A stretch of DNA of 64,000 nucleotides from JBAZOO01 sp041648735. GTDB lineage: Bacteria; Verrucomicrobiota; Lentisphaeria; Oligosphaerales; CAITYL01. A program made the position numbers and the translations under genes. Under the pieces are notes generated by a model. The model was not told where the DNA came from and did not search any database. It worked only from the letters and a program-made list of their open reading frames with translations. Below, in pieces: positions 9,891 through 19,360 of this stretch (position 1 is its first letter; each line of letters opens with the position of its first letter). The stretch lies in the NCBI GenBank assembly GCA_041648735.1, contig JBAZOO010000015.1:1-64000 (forward strand). The letters run 5' to 3'.

Positions 9891-11033
9891 ATGAAGAAGG
9901 GCTCCCTCCCCCTCGCCGCCGCCGCCGCCACCTTGGCCCTGGCGCTGGCCTTCCCCCTCGCCGCCCAGGAAAAAGCCCCTGCCCCCGCCGCACCCAAGGC
10001 CCAGGCAATCCCAGAGGCGCAGCCCACCACACCGGCCGTGGCGGCCGCCCCCAAGCCCGCCGCACCGGCGGCCCCCAGCCCCGAGGCCCAGGCGGCGAAG
10101 CTGCTCAGCTTCGTCCCCGAAACCGCCGCCAAGCATTCCGGGGGCAAGACCGTTTCCGGCGCCGAACTGAAGAAGACAGCCACGCCGTTCCTGGTCAACG
10201 CGATCAAGGCCGGCCAGGCCCCCGGCGCGGAGGAAGTCCGCACCGGCACCATCCAACTCCTGAAGACCATGGTGGACAAGCAGATCCTGCTCGCCCAGGC
10301 CGCCAGCGACGGCGTGGCCGCGACCCCCGCGGAGATCGATCAGCAACTGGGCGAACTCGAGAAACAGTTCGGCCAGGAGCAGTTCAACCAGTTGCTGGCC
10401 ATGCAGGGGCTGACCCGCGAAACGGCCAAGAACCAGTTGCGCGATGACCTCGCCATCAAGAAATGGATCGACACCAAGGTCAAGGCGGACATCAGCACCA
10501 GCGCCGCGGAGATCCAGAAGTTCTACACCGAACATCCCGACTATTTCAAGACCCCGGCCAAGATCAGCGCCAGCCACATCCTCCTCAAGGTCGAGAAGGA
10601 TGCGGACGAGAAGGCCAAGGCGGCCGCCAAGGCCAAGGCCGAAAAGCTGCTGGCGGAACTGAAGAAGGGCGCGGACTTCGCCAAGCTCGCCCAGGAAAAC
10701 AGCGACTGCCCCAGCAAGGCCGAGGGCGGCAGCCTCGGCTTCTTCGAGCCGGACATGATGGTCCCCGAGTTCTCCGCGGCCGCCCTGAAGCTGAAGAAGG
10801 ACGAACTCAGCGGCGTCGTCGAAACCTCCTTTGGCTACCACCTGATCAAGGGTGGCGAGCGCCAGGAGGCCGGCGTCACCCCGCTGGCCGAAGTCAAGGA
10901 GGAGATCAAGGCCCATCTTGACCAGCAGGGCGCCGCCACGGCCATGGACGCGAAGATCGCCAAGCTGCGCGAGGCCGCCCACGTCGAAATCCTGATCCCC
11001 GACGCCGCGCCGGCGGCAAAGGCGGCGGAGTAA
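9891..11033 (+). CDS. Parvulin-type peptidyl-prolyl cis-trans isomerase (SurA/PrsA-like)
   Basis: The 380-residue exported foldase has a signal peptide (KK, then an Ala/Leu core to about residue 25, FPLAAQE) and an Ala/Pro-rich linker. A helical SurA_N-like region (about 75-200) follows, then one rotamase domain (about 224-318) with the parvulin signatures SASHILLKV, GGSLGFF and FGYHLIK. The expected role is folding of outer-membrane or secreted proteins in the periplasm. The ATG at 9891 is chosen because it starts the signal peptide and has GAAGGA nine bases upstream. The Sel1-repeat gene follows after 26 bases. Confidence 0.9.
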   Translation: MKKGSLPLAAAAATLALALAFPLAAQEKAPAPAAPKAQAIPEAQPTTPAVAAAPKPAAPAAPSPEAQAAKLLSFVPETAAKHSGGKTVSGAELKKTATPFLVNAIKAGQAPGAEEVRTGTIQLLKTMVDKQILLAQAASDGVAATPAEIDQQLGELEKQFGQEQFNQLLAMQGLTRETAKNQLRDDLAIKKWIDTKVKADISTSAAEIQKFYTEHPDYFKTPAKISASHILLKVEKDADEKAKAAAKAKAEKLLAELKKGADFAKLAQENSDCPSKAEGGSLGFFEPDMMVPEFSAAALKLKKDELSGVVETSFGYHLIKGGERQEAGVTPLAEVKEEIKAHLDQQGAATAMDAKIAKLREAAHVEILIPDAAPAAKAAE

Positions 11034-11059
11034 CCCCGCTCCGGAGCCTCACACCCATC

Positions 11060-12454
11060 ATGAAACGCCCGTCCCCCATTCCCGTCGCCACGATTGTTGC
11101 CATCGCCGCCTTGGCCATTGCCGCCCCGCGGGCCGCCGCGTCCTGGTGGTGGCCCTTTGGCGGCCGCGGCGCCGCCGCGGAAACGGCGGCGGAACCGGCC
11201 AGGCATCCCGCGGAAAGCACGCCGATGAGTTCCGAGGAGTTGCGGACGGCCAGCCGGAAGGAGCGGGAGGCGGAAAACAAGATCCTCCAGAAAATGGCGG
11301 CCGACGGCCTCCCACAGGCCCAGGTCACCCTCGGCTCGCGGCTGCTGACCGGGGACCAGGGACTCAAGAAAAACCCGAAGAAGGCCGTGGAATGGTTCCG
11401 CAAGGCCGCCGACCAGAACCATCCGCTGGCCTTCTTCAATCTCGGCTTGTGCTACGACCAGGGGCTGGCCGTGGAGAAGGATCCGGCAAAGGCCCTCGAG
11501 TTCTATCGCCAGGCCGCCGACCGCGGCGTCGGACAGGCCCAGCTCAACGTGGCGTTGACTTTGGATGAGCGGAAAGACTACCCCGCCGCCCTGCGCTACT
11601 ACCGGATGGCCGCCGACCGCGGCGACCTCCCCTCCATGCGCCGCGCCGGCGAAATCCTGGCCGGTGGCCTGGCCGGCGGCGCGCCGGACTACGCCAGCGC
11701 CACCACCTACTGGCGCCGCGCCGCCGCCACTGGCGACGTGCGCTCCCAAGTCCGGCTCGCCCAATGCCTGCAAATGGGCTGGGACGTCCCCCCCGACCAC
11801 CGGGAAGCCCTCAACCTGCTCTGGCTCGCTTCCGAAGGCGACGATCCCGAGGCGTTGACCGCCCTCGGCAACTGCTACGCCCAAGGGCTGGGGACGGCCC
11901 ACGACTCCGGCCGCGCCTTCAAATGCTTCCGCCGCGCCGCCGCCGCCGGCTATGCCCCCGCCCAGGCGGAACTCGGCAACTGCTACATCCTCGGCGCCGG
12001 CGTCCCCGCCGATCCCGCCCAAGGCAGCGAATGGCACCGGAAGGCGGCCAGCCAAGGCGACCCCAAGGGGCTCTTCGGCCTCGCCGCCGACTGCGCCCTC
12101 GGCCGCGGCGTGGCCAAGGATGAAGCCAAGGCGCGCGAACTCTTCGCCGCCGCCGCCGCCAAGGGCTTCGCCCCCGCCCAGTACAACTTGGCCGCCTTCT
12201 ACGAGGACGGCGTGGGCGGCGAAGCGAACCTCGGCGAGGCGGTGCGCCTCTATCGCCTGGCCGCGGAACAGGACGACCCGCTGGCCCTGAGCGCCCTCGG
12301 CCATCTCCACCTGGAAGGCCGCGGCGTGCCCCAGGACCGCACGACGGCGCGCGACCTGCTCTGGCGCGCCGCCAAGCTGGGCGTGCCCGATGCCCGCGAA
12401 ACCTTGGCCCGCGAATTCCCCGCCGCCGCCGCCGCCCTCGGGCTCGAGCCCTGA
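11060..12454 (+). CDS. Exported Sel1-repeat protein
   Basis: The 464-residue protein has a signal peptide (residues 1-25, ending AAA-SWWW) and then about ten Sel1-like repeats. These are recognisable as A(x)xW(F/Y)RKAADxGxxxAQxxLGxxYxxG units of about 36 residues, running from about residue 80 to the end. Such solenoids act as protein-interaction scaffolds, often in envelope processes. Placement right behind the periplasmic isomerase suggests a shared transcript. The specific partner is unknown. Confidence 0.88.
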   Translation: MKRPSPIPVATIVAIAALAIAAPRAAASWWWPFGGRGAAAETAAEPARHPAESTPMSSEELRTASRKEREAENKILQKMAADGLPQAQVTLGSRLLTGDQGLKKNPKKAVEWFRKAADQNHPLAFFNLGLCYDQGLAVEKDPAKALEFYRQAADRGVGQAQLNVALTLDERKDYPAALRYYRMAADRGDLPSMRRAGEILAGGLAGGAPDYASATTYWRRAAATGDVRSQVRLAQCLQMGWDVPPDHREALNLLWLASEGDDPEALTALGNCYAQGLGTAHDSGRAFKCFRRAAAAGYAPAQAELGNCYILGAGVPADPAQGSEWHRKAASQGDPKGLFGLAADCALGRGVAKDEAKARELFAAAAAKGFAPAQYNLAAFYEDGVGGEANLGEAVRLYRLAAEQDDPLALSALGHLHLEGRGVPQDRTTARDLLWRAAKLGVPDARETLAREFPAAAAALGLEP

Positions 12455-12477
12455 CGGAACGCCGCCCCGCCCCGACG

Positions 12478-13731
12478 TCAGCCGCCCGGCGGCGGCAGCG
12501 GCAGCGGCGCGGGCCGCAGCCCGGCCAGCCGCGCCACCCAGCCATCGGGCACGGCGGCGAGGCGCGTGTTGTGGAACGTGGCGATTTCCAGGTAGTAGTT
12601 CCGCGCCAAGGCGATGCGATCCTCCGTATCAGCCAGCGCCTTCTGCAAGGCCAGGAATGCCTCCCCCGCCGCCAGCTCCGGGCACCGCTCCACCACCCCC
12701 CGGACCGCGGCGGCCAGCGGGCCGGACTCCGCACGCAGCGCCGCCAGCAGCTCCTGGACCTCCCGCTCATGGCCGCGCAGCCCGCCAACCGCCGCCGCCA
12801 GTTGCGGAACCAGGTCATGCCGGCGCTTGAGCTGGATGTCAATGAGCGTCCGGGCCTGCCGCACCCGGTGGTGCAGCGCCAGCAGGCCGTTGAACACCAC
12901 CCAGGTCCAGCCGGCCAGGAACAGGCAGCCGTAAAGCGGCACCGGCCACAGCCACGGCGGCACGGGGCCGCCAATGCCGACCAAGGGCTGGGCGAGCCAG
13001 CCACCGGCCGCCGCCGCCAACGCCCCGGCCAGCCCAAGCAACACCGTCGCCACCCGGCAGCCGGCGCGGATCTCCTCCTCGCTGCGCATCGAGATGAGGA
13101 AAAACGGCGCCTGTTCGCCGCGGGCGATCTCGGCCGCGACGGCATCCGCGCGTTCCCGCGCCTGCCCAAACACGTAGAGCTGCGCGCCCAGCGGGATCGC
13201 CCGCTCGACCAGCCGCCGCCGGTGATCCGAATGCATCACCGCCTGGCCAGGGCCATGCTGGTAATAGAGCGGATCCGAACGGCCACATTCGCGGGAGAAG
13301 ACGCAAACCCCTTCCAGCTCGGCGCCGGCCGGCTGGATCCGCAGCGAGCCGGTCTCGTCCGCCAGCCGGAACGGCGTCAGCTCATTGCCGCCCGCGACGC
13401 GGCTCCAGCCGCTCGTGTGCCGCGTCCGGGTCCGGCGCCGCCCCTTGCTGTCGCGCACCGTGACCAGCTCGGTCTTGGACCAATGCTCCTCGACGCTCCA
13501 GTCGTACCAGACGCAGGCGACTGCGGCCAGGCGGCTGCGCAAGGGGGCCGCGCATTGGGCCACCCCCTTCACCTCCACCAGCCCGATGAAGACCCCGCGC
13601 ACCTTGGAAGTCGGCAGATCCCGGATCAGCCGCCCTTTGCGCAACCGCCGCAGGGAAAGCGCCAAGAACAGCCCGGCCAGCAGCGCCGTCCCCGCCGCCA
13701 GCACCGTCAACATCCACGGGTCGTTGCCCAT
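12478..13731 (-). CDS. GIDE-LemA fusion membrane protein
   Basis: The 417-residue protein has an N-terminal membrane helix (about residues 7-27) and a GIDE domain like the mitochondrial MULAN/MAPL ligase family (KVRGVFIGLVEVKG, then CVWYDWSVEEHW). Two more membrane helices follow at about 255-310. The C-terminal half is LemA-like: LKRRHDLVPQLAAAV, then ARNYYLEIATFHN. LemA proteins are membrane proteins of unsettled role, and bacterial GIDE domains lack the RING, so ligase activity is not implied. Start at 13731: GGAGG lies eight bases upstream. It is convergent with the Sel1-repeat gene. Confidence 0.85.
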   Translation of the reverse strand: MGNDPWMLTVLAAGTALLAGLFLALSLRRLRKGRLIRDLPTSKVRGVFIGLVEVKGVAQCAAPLRSRLAAVACVWYDWSVEEHWSKTELVTVRDSKGRRRTRTRHTSGWSRVAGGNELTPFRLADETGSLRIQPAGAELEGVCVFSRECGRSDPLYYQHGPGQAVMHSDHRRRLVERAIPLGAQLYVFGQARERADAVAAEIARGEQAPFFLISMRSEEEIRAGCRVATVLLGLAGALAAAAGGWLAQPLVGIGGPVPPWLWPVPLYGCLFLAGWTWVVFNGLLALHHRVRQARTLIDIQLKRRHDLVPQLAAAVGGLRGHEREVQELLAALRAESGPLAAAVRGVVERCPELAAGEAFLALQKALADTEDRIALARNYYLEIATFHNTRLAAVPDGWVARLAGLRPAPLPLPPPGG

Positions 13732-14118
13732 CCGCGCGCCCTCCGGAAAGTCGTTCCCCCGTACTGTACCGCTCCAGGCGAAGCCCGGCCCACGGCGGGG
13801 GCAACGCACCGCGCCCCGGTCACGGCGTGGCCTTGGAATCGCAAAAGATGGAGTGATCCGGAACTTTTCGGCGCGCCACCTGCCGCCAGCGGGAAAAATC
13901 AACCTGGCGAGGGTCAAGGTACACGGAGCCATCACGAAGTTTGGTTGTGCCCGACAATGTCGTTCTGCACCGACCCACCCTATGGCCTTGTGGAGTTCTC
14001 CGCGGCCGAAGTCGAGAAGCTGCGGGCCGGCCGCGGAGGCGGCGCCGGGGGCGCGGTATAGTATCCGCCGCGCCGCCCCCCTCCGCCGCCGCCAGCCACC
14101 CCGGAAAGGCCTCCGCCC
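13732..14118. other. Divergent intergenic region with two -10-like elements
   Basis: No gene is visible. On the minus strand TACAGT (complement of about 13765-13770) lies 35 bases before the GIDE-LemA start, and on the plus strand TATAGT at 14056 lies about 58 bases before the methyltransferase start. Neither has a good -35 partner. The middle (about 13840-13990) is noticeably AT-richer than its surroundings. Confidence 0.45.
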
Positions 14119-15369
14119 GTGAACGACACCTCGGCTCCCCAGCTCCCGCGGCTGATCCTCAAGCCGGGCAAGGAGCGCCCGCCGCGCCAGCGGCATCCGT
14201 GGATCTTCAGTGGCGCCGTGGCCCGGACCGAACTCGCGCCGGAACCGGGCGGCACCGTCGCCGTCCTCGCCGCCGACGGCGAATTCCTCGGCGTGGCCGG
14301 CTGGAACCCGGCCTCCCAGCTCTGCGCCCGGCTCTGGCGCTTCGACGCCGGGCCGGTCGACCGCGCCTTCTTCCAGCAACGGCTGGAACGGGCACTGGCC
14401 GGGCGGCGCCTGGCGGGATTGCTGCCGGGCGGCACGGAAACCGACTGCTTCCGCATCGTCCATGCCGAGGCGGACGGCCTCCCCGGCCTGGTCGCCGACC
14501 TCTATGGCGGGCATCTGGTCGTCCAAGTCTTGACCCTGGCCATGGAACGGCATCTGCCGCTGGTGCTGGAGCTGCTGGCGGAACAGGTGCGGCCGCGCGG
14601 GATCTTTGAGCGCAGCGACGTGGAGCTGCGGACGAAGGAGGGGCTCCAGCCACGCACCGGCCTGCTCTGGGGGGAGCCGCCGCCGCCGGCCGTCGCCGTG
14701 CGGGAAAACGGGCTGCCCCTGCTGGTGGACATCAGCGGCGGCCAGAAAACCGGCTTCTTCCTGGATCAGCGGGAGAACCGCCGCAAGCTCGCCGCCGCCG
14801 CCGCCGCCCTGGCCCGGGAACGCCCGGAACCGCTGGAAGTGCTCAACGCCTTCGCCTACACCGGCGGCTTCGGCGTCGCCATCGCCGCCCAACTGCCGAC
14901 GGCGCGGATCACCAACCTGGACGCCTCGGCGGAGGCGCTGGCCCTGGCCCGGCGCAATTTCGCGCTGAACGGCATTGCCGGCGACGACGGACGGGTGGCG
15001 TTCGAGCAGGCCAACGCCTTCGAATGGCTGCGCGGCTGCCGCGACCGCGGCCGACAGTTCGACGTCATCATCCTCGACCCGCCCAAGTTCGCCGCCAGCC
15101 AGGCGCACGTGGACAAGGCGGCGCGCGGCTACAAGGATCTCATCCTCCTGGGGATGAAGATGTTGCGGCCAGGGGGCCTGCTCGCCGCCTTCTCCTGCTC
15201 CGGCGCCGTCACCCCGGAGCTTTTCCAGAAGATCGCCGCCGGCGCGGCGCTGGATGCCGGGCGCGAAGGGCAGATCCTCGGCCGCCTCGGCCCCGGCCCC
15301 GACCATCCCGTCGCCCTTCCTTTCCCCGAGGGCGACTACCTCAAGGGGCTCCTGCTCCGGGTTTGGTGA
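14119..15369 (+). CDS. rlmI: RlmI/RlmK-like 23S rRNA (cytosine-C5) methyltransferase
   Basis: The 416-residue protein has an N-terminal PUA domain (LKPGKERPPRQRHPWIFSGAV onward, about 1-95), an EEHUD-like middle, and a C-terminal Rossmann methyltransferase with the SAM loop NAFAYTGGFGV and the catalytic-region motif DPPKFA. It matches the YccW/RlmI family, which makes 5-methylcytosine in 23S rRNA using SAM. The start is GTG at 14119, preceded by GGAAAGG at nine bases. The exact target base is inferred from the family only. Confidence 0.88.
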   Translation: MNDTSAPQLPRLILKPGKERPPRQRHPWIFSGAVARTELAPEPGGTVAVLAADGEFLGVAGWNPASQLCARLWRFDAGPVDRAFFQQRLERALAGRRLAGLLPGGTETDCFRIVHAEADGLPGLVADLYGGHLVVQVLTLAMERHLPLVLELLAEQVRPRGIFERSDVELRTKEGLQPRTGLLWGEPPPPAVAVRENGLPLLVDISGGQKTGFFLDQRENRRKLAAAAAALARERPEPLEVLNAFAYTGGFGVAIAAQLPTARITNLDASAEALALARRNFALNGIAGDDGRVAFEQANAFEWLRGCRDRGRQFDVIILDPPKFAASQAHVDKAARGYKDLILLGMKMLRPGGLLAAFSCSGAVTPELFQKIAAGAALDAGREGQILGRLGPGPDHPVALPFPEGDYLKGLLLRVW

Positions 15370-15520
15370 TCGCCTCCTCGCGCGGCCGGGCCGGGGTAGG
15401 CAAGGCCCGCCCGCAAACGGACGCCGCCCGCCGCCGCGGGAACCGCGGCACAGCGGGCGTCTTCAGGATTCCGCCCCGGCCACCGGCTGGTGGCGGGCCA
15501 ACAACGGGAGGGGAACCGGC

Positions 15521-15946
15521 TCAGGGCTGGACGTGGTGCAGACCCTTGACTTCCCACTCGGTCGTCTGCGTCGGCTGGAACGGGAATTCCGGCTCGATGA
15601 TCGGGCCCCAGCCAGCGGGGAAGGTCACGACTTCGAAGACGCCGACGGCTTCGCGGGTCACAAAGCGCTGGATGCCACGCACCAGGCCATAGGTGATGCC
15701 GGCGACGTCGCCATCCTCCTGGCCAATCTTATACATGTTGTAGGGCACTTCCCAGACCCCGGTGAGGACGTTGGAAAGGCCGCGGCCAAGCTGGCGCACC
15801 GGCTGCCGGTTCACGGGCACTTCCTCGGGGCGGACGGTGACTTCGGGCTTCGCGGCGGCGGCAGCCCCGCCTTCCTGCTGCGCCCATGCGGCGGCACTGG
15901 CCAGGGCCAGCCCCACCACCAAACGTGACATCGTTGTACGCATCAT
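15521..15946 (-). CDS. Exosortase-associated protein, TIGR04073-like
   Basis: The 141-residue precursor has a signal peptide (ALASAAAWAQQ) and a compact domain with the pattern RGLSNVLTGVWEVPYNM...EDGDVAGITYGLVRGIQRF...REAVGVFEVVTFP. I recognise this as the small TIGR04073 family found in PVC bacteria that carry exosortase systems. Function is unknown; no exosortase and no PEP-CTERM tail occur in this window. ATG at 15946 is used because AGAGAGG lies seven bases upstream; a second ATG directly follows. It is probably periplasmic. Confidence 0.75.
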   Translation of the reverse strand: MMRTTMSRLVVGLALASAAAWAQQEGGAAAAAKPEVTVRPEEVPVNRQPVRQLGRGLSNVLTGVWEVPYNMYKIGQEDGDVAGITYGLVRGIQRFVTREAVGVFEVVTFPAGWGPIIEPEFPFQPTQTTEWEVKGLHHVQP

Positions 15947-16073
15947 GCTCGCCTCTCTGTTGTGGAATCGGGATTCACGGAAGTCTGGACGGAGTCGCGC
16001 AAAAGTGCCGTTAATATATCCGCGCCGCCCCCGGAAAAGCAACCGCCGGCGACGATTTCCCGCCGCGCGCCGG

Positions 16074-17048
16074 TCATTTGAGCGGCTGCAACCGCCCGCG
16101 GAGCACCGCGGCGGCGCCATCCTTCGCCACCAGCCGGTAGCCCCCCATCTGGGCCGGCAGCAGGCAGGTGTCCCCCGCCGCCAGGGTTTCCTCCCCGCGC
16201 GCCGTCTCCACCACCACCGTGCCGCGCACGCCCGAAAACAGATGGAAGCTGCTGCCGTCGGTGCGGTCGAAGAGGTTGTCGACAATGCGGACTTCCTCAA
16301 CCATGAAATAGGGGCAGTGGCGCACCAGCGGCAGCCGGCGCGTGATCTGGGCCCCGCCCGTCTCCCGGCAGATCCGGGCCACTTGCCGATCCTCGAAATG
16401 GATCGCCCGCCAGGCCAGCCCCGCCGGCCCCTCGCCACCCGTGGCCTGCACCTCCAGCGGCTCCAGGGGGTTCTGGCCGATCTCCCAGATCAGCACCCCT
16501 TCGCCGGCGGAATGCACCCGGCCGGCTGGGATCAGGTAGGAGTCGCCCGGATGGGCGGGGAAAGTCTGCAACAGGGTGGGAAGCCCGCTCTTTTCCAGGT
16601 TCTGCTTCATTTGCATGGCCGTGACCCGGGCACCAATGCCAACCATGAACTGCCCCTGGCGGCGGGTGGCCAGGCAGTACCAGAACTTGGTGTTGGGCAC
16701 CAACTCCGGGCGCTCGCGGCAAATCGTCTCGTCCGGATGCACCAGCATCGGCAGCGGCCGCCCCACGTCCAGGATGCGGACATAGACGGGGAAACGCGCC
16801 TCCTTGCGATGGCGCTGCCCGACCAGCTCCGCGCCCCAGCCCGCGACCAGCTCCCCCAGCGGCCGCCCCGCCAAGGGCCCGTTGGCCACCAGGCTCGAAT
16901 GCGCCGCCGAATCCAGCACTTCCCAGCGGATCGCCGCCGGCGCCCCGCCCCCACCCTGGAACTCGCCGAAGAGCGCCCCACCCCACGCCGCCTCTTGGAC
17001 GGCCGGGGTGAATCGCAGTGGATACGGTTGGACGCTGGCGACGGTCAT
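16074..17048 (-). CDS. manA: Mannose-6-phosphate isomerase, class I (cupin)
   Basis: The 324-residue enzyme interconverts mannose 6-phosphate and fructose 6-phosphate. The zinc-binding cupin signature LPMLVHPDE and downstream HSAGEGVLIWEIGQN are typical of type I phosphomannose isomerases of the short (about 320-residue) bacterial kind. The ATG at 17048 has AGGAGA just upstream; an earlier in-frame ATG at 17084 would add a non-conserved tail. Together with the EamA transporter it is divergently organised, so the spacer 17049-17219 may hold two promoters. Confidence 0.85.
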   Translation of the reverse strand: MTVASVQPYPLRFTPAVQEAAWGGALFGEFQGGGGAPAAIRWEVLDSAAHSSLVANGPLAGRPLGELVAGWGAELVGQRHRKEARFPVYVRILDVGRPLPMLVHPDETICRERPELVPNTKFWYCLATRRQGQFMVGIGARVTAMQMKQNLEKSGLPTLLQTFPAHPGDSYLIPAGRVHSAGEGVLIWEIGQNPLEPLEVQATGGEGPAGLAWRAIHFEDRQVARICRETGGAQITRRLPLVRHCPYFMVEEVRIVDNLFDRTDGSSFHLFSGVRGTVVVETARGEETLAAGDTCLLPAQMGGYRLVAKDGAAAVLRGRLQPLK

Positions 17049-17219
17049 GCTCTCCTGCCGGGACGCGGCGTGAAAACTCACCACAACTGTACTCCGCCCC
17101 CAGGAGTTATCAACCGGAGCAGGCCGCCCGCACTATATTGCCCAATTTGGCCGCGGGCCGCCCAGCCAGCGCCAACACCTGAGGATCCCCGACCCAACCC
17201 CTTCCTCCCCGGCGCCACC

Positions 17220-18128
17220 ATGATTCCCTGGGGCATCACGGCGGGACTGATCGCGGCCTTCGCCCAGTCCTGCTCCTACTTTTTCTCGCGCCGCTTCCTG
17301 CAACGCTTCCCCGCCGCCGGGCTGCCGTCGCTGCTGCTGACCTCGCACCTCTACATGGGCGGGGCCTCCCTGCTGCTGCTCCTCCTCCTTGGCCATGACC
17401 TGCGCCAGATCGCGTTCCTGACCTACGCCCTGCCCCTGGCGGGCGCCACCGGCTGCTACCTGCTCGGCCAGACCGGGCTGTTCCAGGCCCTGCGCCATGC
17501 CGAGTCGTCGCGGGTCGCCGCCTTCCTGGGGCTGAAGATCCTCTTCCTCGCCGGGTTCGTGACGCTGGCCCACGGGCAGGCGCTCGGCCCGGTCCGCTGG
17601 CTGGCGGTCTTCCTGAGCGTGGCCGCCGCCTTCTGCCTGAACGAGGCGGGCGGCCGGCTGCCGGCGCCAGCCATCGCCGGCCTGGCCGTGGCGGTGGTTG
17701 GCTACAGCTTCTCCGACCTCGCGATCACCGCCCTGATCACCACCCTGCGCCCGGCCCTCGGGGCGCGGGCGCCCGTGCTCGCGGTGGCGCTCTGCTACCT
17801 GCTCAGCGGCCTGCTCTCCCTCCCGTTCCTGCTCGCCCGGCGGCGCGAACCGGCCGGCGCCTGGCGCGGAGCTTTGCCCTACGCGGCCATCTGGTTCATC
17901 GGCATCCTCTTCCTCTTCGCCTGCTTCGGCCAGATCGGCACGGTCTTCGGCAATGTCGTCCAGGCCACGCGCAGCGTCATGGCCATCCTGCTGGGCTGGG
18001 CGGTGATGCGGCGGGGCTGGCACCACCTCGAAGCCAAGGTGCCGCCGGCCGTCTTCTGGAAACGGCTCGCCGGCGCCGCCCTGATGACTTCCGCCGTCGC
18101 CCTCTACACCCTCGCCGCCCGCCGGTAG
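17220..18128 (+). CDS. EamA/DMT-superfamily transporter
   Basis: The 302-residue protein is almost entirely hydrophobic with about ten predicted membrane segments in two halves, the layout of drug/metabolite (EamA) transporters. Short positively charged loops (SRRFLQRF, RRREPAGAWR) fall between helices. The substrate is not evident. ATATTG at about 17135 could be part of a -10 element. Start is the ATG at 17220, within a compact leader and without a strong ribosome binding site. Confidence 0.82.
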   Translation: MIPWGITAGLIAAFAQSCSYFFSRRFLQRFPAAGLPSLLLTSHLYMGGASLLLLLLLGHDLRQIAFLTYALPLAGATGCYLLGQTGLFQALRHAESSRVAAFLGLKILFLAGFVTLAHGQALGPVRWLAVFLSVAAAFCLNEAGGRLPAPAIAGLAVAVVGYSFSDLAITALITTLRPALGARAPVLAVALCYLLSGLLSLPFLLARRREPAGAWRGALPYAAIWFIGILFLFACFGQIGTVFGNVVQATRSVMAILLGWAVMRRGWHHLEAKVPPAVFWKRLAGAALMTSAVALYTLAARR

Positions 18129-18336
18129 CGCCTGTAAATCTTCATTCCCCGCATTCACCACGGGCGCCCGGGCGCCACGGGGCGGCACGGGCCGCCAGGG
18201 GACGGCAGCGAACAGCTCCCCGTGATTTCCTCTGTGCCCTCTGAGAACTCCGCGGCTTCCGCGCCGCCGCGGTGAATGTCCCGGACAGGCACGGCCATTG
18301 CCCCCTGAAGATGGGCGTGGATCCGGAGGCCGGGCT
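18129..18336. repeat. Intergenic stretch with degenerate repeat C
   Basis: Contains CCTCTGTGCCCTCTGAGAAC and a later GGTGAATG. These resemble the strings at 63330-63356 (CCGTGCCCCCTGAGACCTCTGTGGCGAATAA, split here by small changes) and 61787-61807 (CTCGTGGTGAATAATTCAGG). No gene was seen. Confidence 0.45.
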
Positions 18337-19332
18337 TCAGCCGGGAAGCAGTTCGCGGCAGGGGCGGAGGCGGCGGAAGTCATAGAGCTGGGAAAGGGCG
18401 GTGTTGATGCCCGGGATGCCGATTTCCTGGAAGGCGGCGCAGGGGTTGAGGCCGCCGGCGACGAGGATCGCGGTGCGCCCTTCCGGGACGGGGAGGCCGA
18501 GCAACGGCTGGTTGGGGCGGCCGATCTTGAGCAGGCCGCCGAGGCCGCAAGCCCGGAGGCGGGCGAACAGCCGTTCCGCCTCCGCCAGGGCGCAGGTCGG
18601 GATTTCGCGGAAGCTGGCGCCGATGCGGCCGGTGCCGGTGCGGGCGGCGTCGCGGACGCGGGTCAGGCCGCTTTTGATGAAGATTTCCAGCGGATCCAGG
18701 GTGGTGCCGGCGTAGGAGATCAGGTCGGTGAAGCGGACCGGTTCGCCGGCGCGGAGTTCGAGGACGCCGGCGAAGCGGGAGACGGTGGGGATGCGGGCGT
18801 TGAGCAGGAGGCCGTTGACGGTGACGCTGCAGAGGGTGCCGATGCCGGCATGGCCGGGGGGGATGGCCTGGGTGCCGACGGTCTCGCCGGTGGCGAAGAG
18901 GGCGGCGTAGTGCCCCATGCCGAGGCCGGCGGCCATGGCCGGGCGCATTTCGGCGAGGGCGGCGCGCAGGTCAGGCTCGCGGACGATGGTCAGGTTGAGC
19001 ACGATCTGGCCGGCCAGCGTTTCAAGGTTGAAGCTCATCCGGCAGGCCATTTCGTCCATCCGGGCGGCGGTGAAGCCGATCCGCTCCTGGACGGCGGCGT
19101 CCTTGATCTCGGCAAGGCCGCGCTCGGTGATGGCGCGGCCGCCGCCGCGGCCGCGGCGGGCGGGCTGGACGAACCCCTCGGCCTCCAGCCGCTGGAGGTG
19201 GAGGCGGACGCTGCGCGGGCTCAGTTCCTGGCCGGCGGCCTGGAGCTGGCGGGCGAGTTCGGCGCTGCCGGCGCTGCCGCCGGCTTCGCGGAGGGCGCGG
19301 AGGAGGGTGGTCCTGGGCAGGGGGTTGGGCAT
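18337..19332 (-). CDS. NrpR-like (DUF128) nitrogen-regulatory repressor
   Basis: The 331-residue protein has an N-terminal winged helix (about 1-85: LRALREAGGSAGSAELARQL, RSVRLHLQRLEAEGFV) and one NrpR regulatory domain (about 90-325). The latter is recognisable by GTLCSVTVNGLLL, then ISYAGTTLDPLEIF and GRIGASFREIP. In methanogenic archaea NrpR represses nitrogen assimilation and fixation genes and is released by 2-oxoglutarate. Divergence from gdhA strongly suggests it controls ammonia assimilation here. GGAGA lies four bases before the ATG. A bacterial copy with a single regulatory domain is less common than the archaeal forms. Confidence 0.8.
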   Translation of the reverse strand: MPNPLPRTTLLRALREAGGSAGSAELARQLQAAGQELSPRSVRLHLQRLEAEGFVQPARRGRGGGRAITERGLAEIKDAAVQERIGFTAARMDEMACRMSFNLETLAGQIVLNLTIVREPDLRAALAEMRPAMAAGLGMGHYAALFATGETVGTQAIPPGHAGIGTLCSVTVNGLLLNARIPTVSRFAGVLELRAGEPVRFTDLISYAGTTLDPLEIFIKSGLTRVRDAARTGTGRIGASFREIPTCALAEAERLFARLRACGLGGLLKIGRPNQPLLGLPVPEGRTAILVAGGLNPCAAFQEIGIPGINTALSQLYDFRRLRPCRELLPG

Positions 19333-19360
19333 CGGCTGGCTCTCCGGCGGGCGGGCTTGA

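Noticed and set aside
12478..15306. A 942-codon minus-strand frame containing the GIDE-LemA protein
   Set aside because: Only the part from 13731 down is genuine; upstream it is antisense to the RlmI-like gene and the true start has a ribosome binding site.
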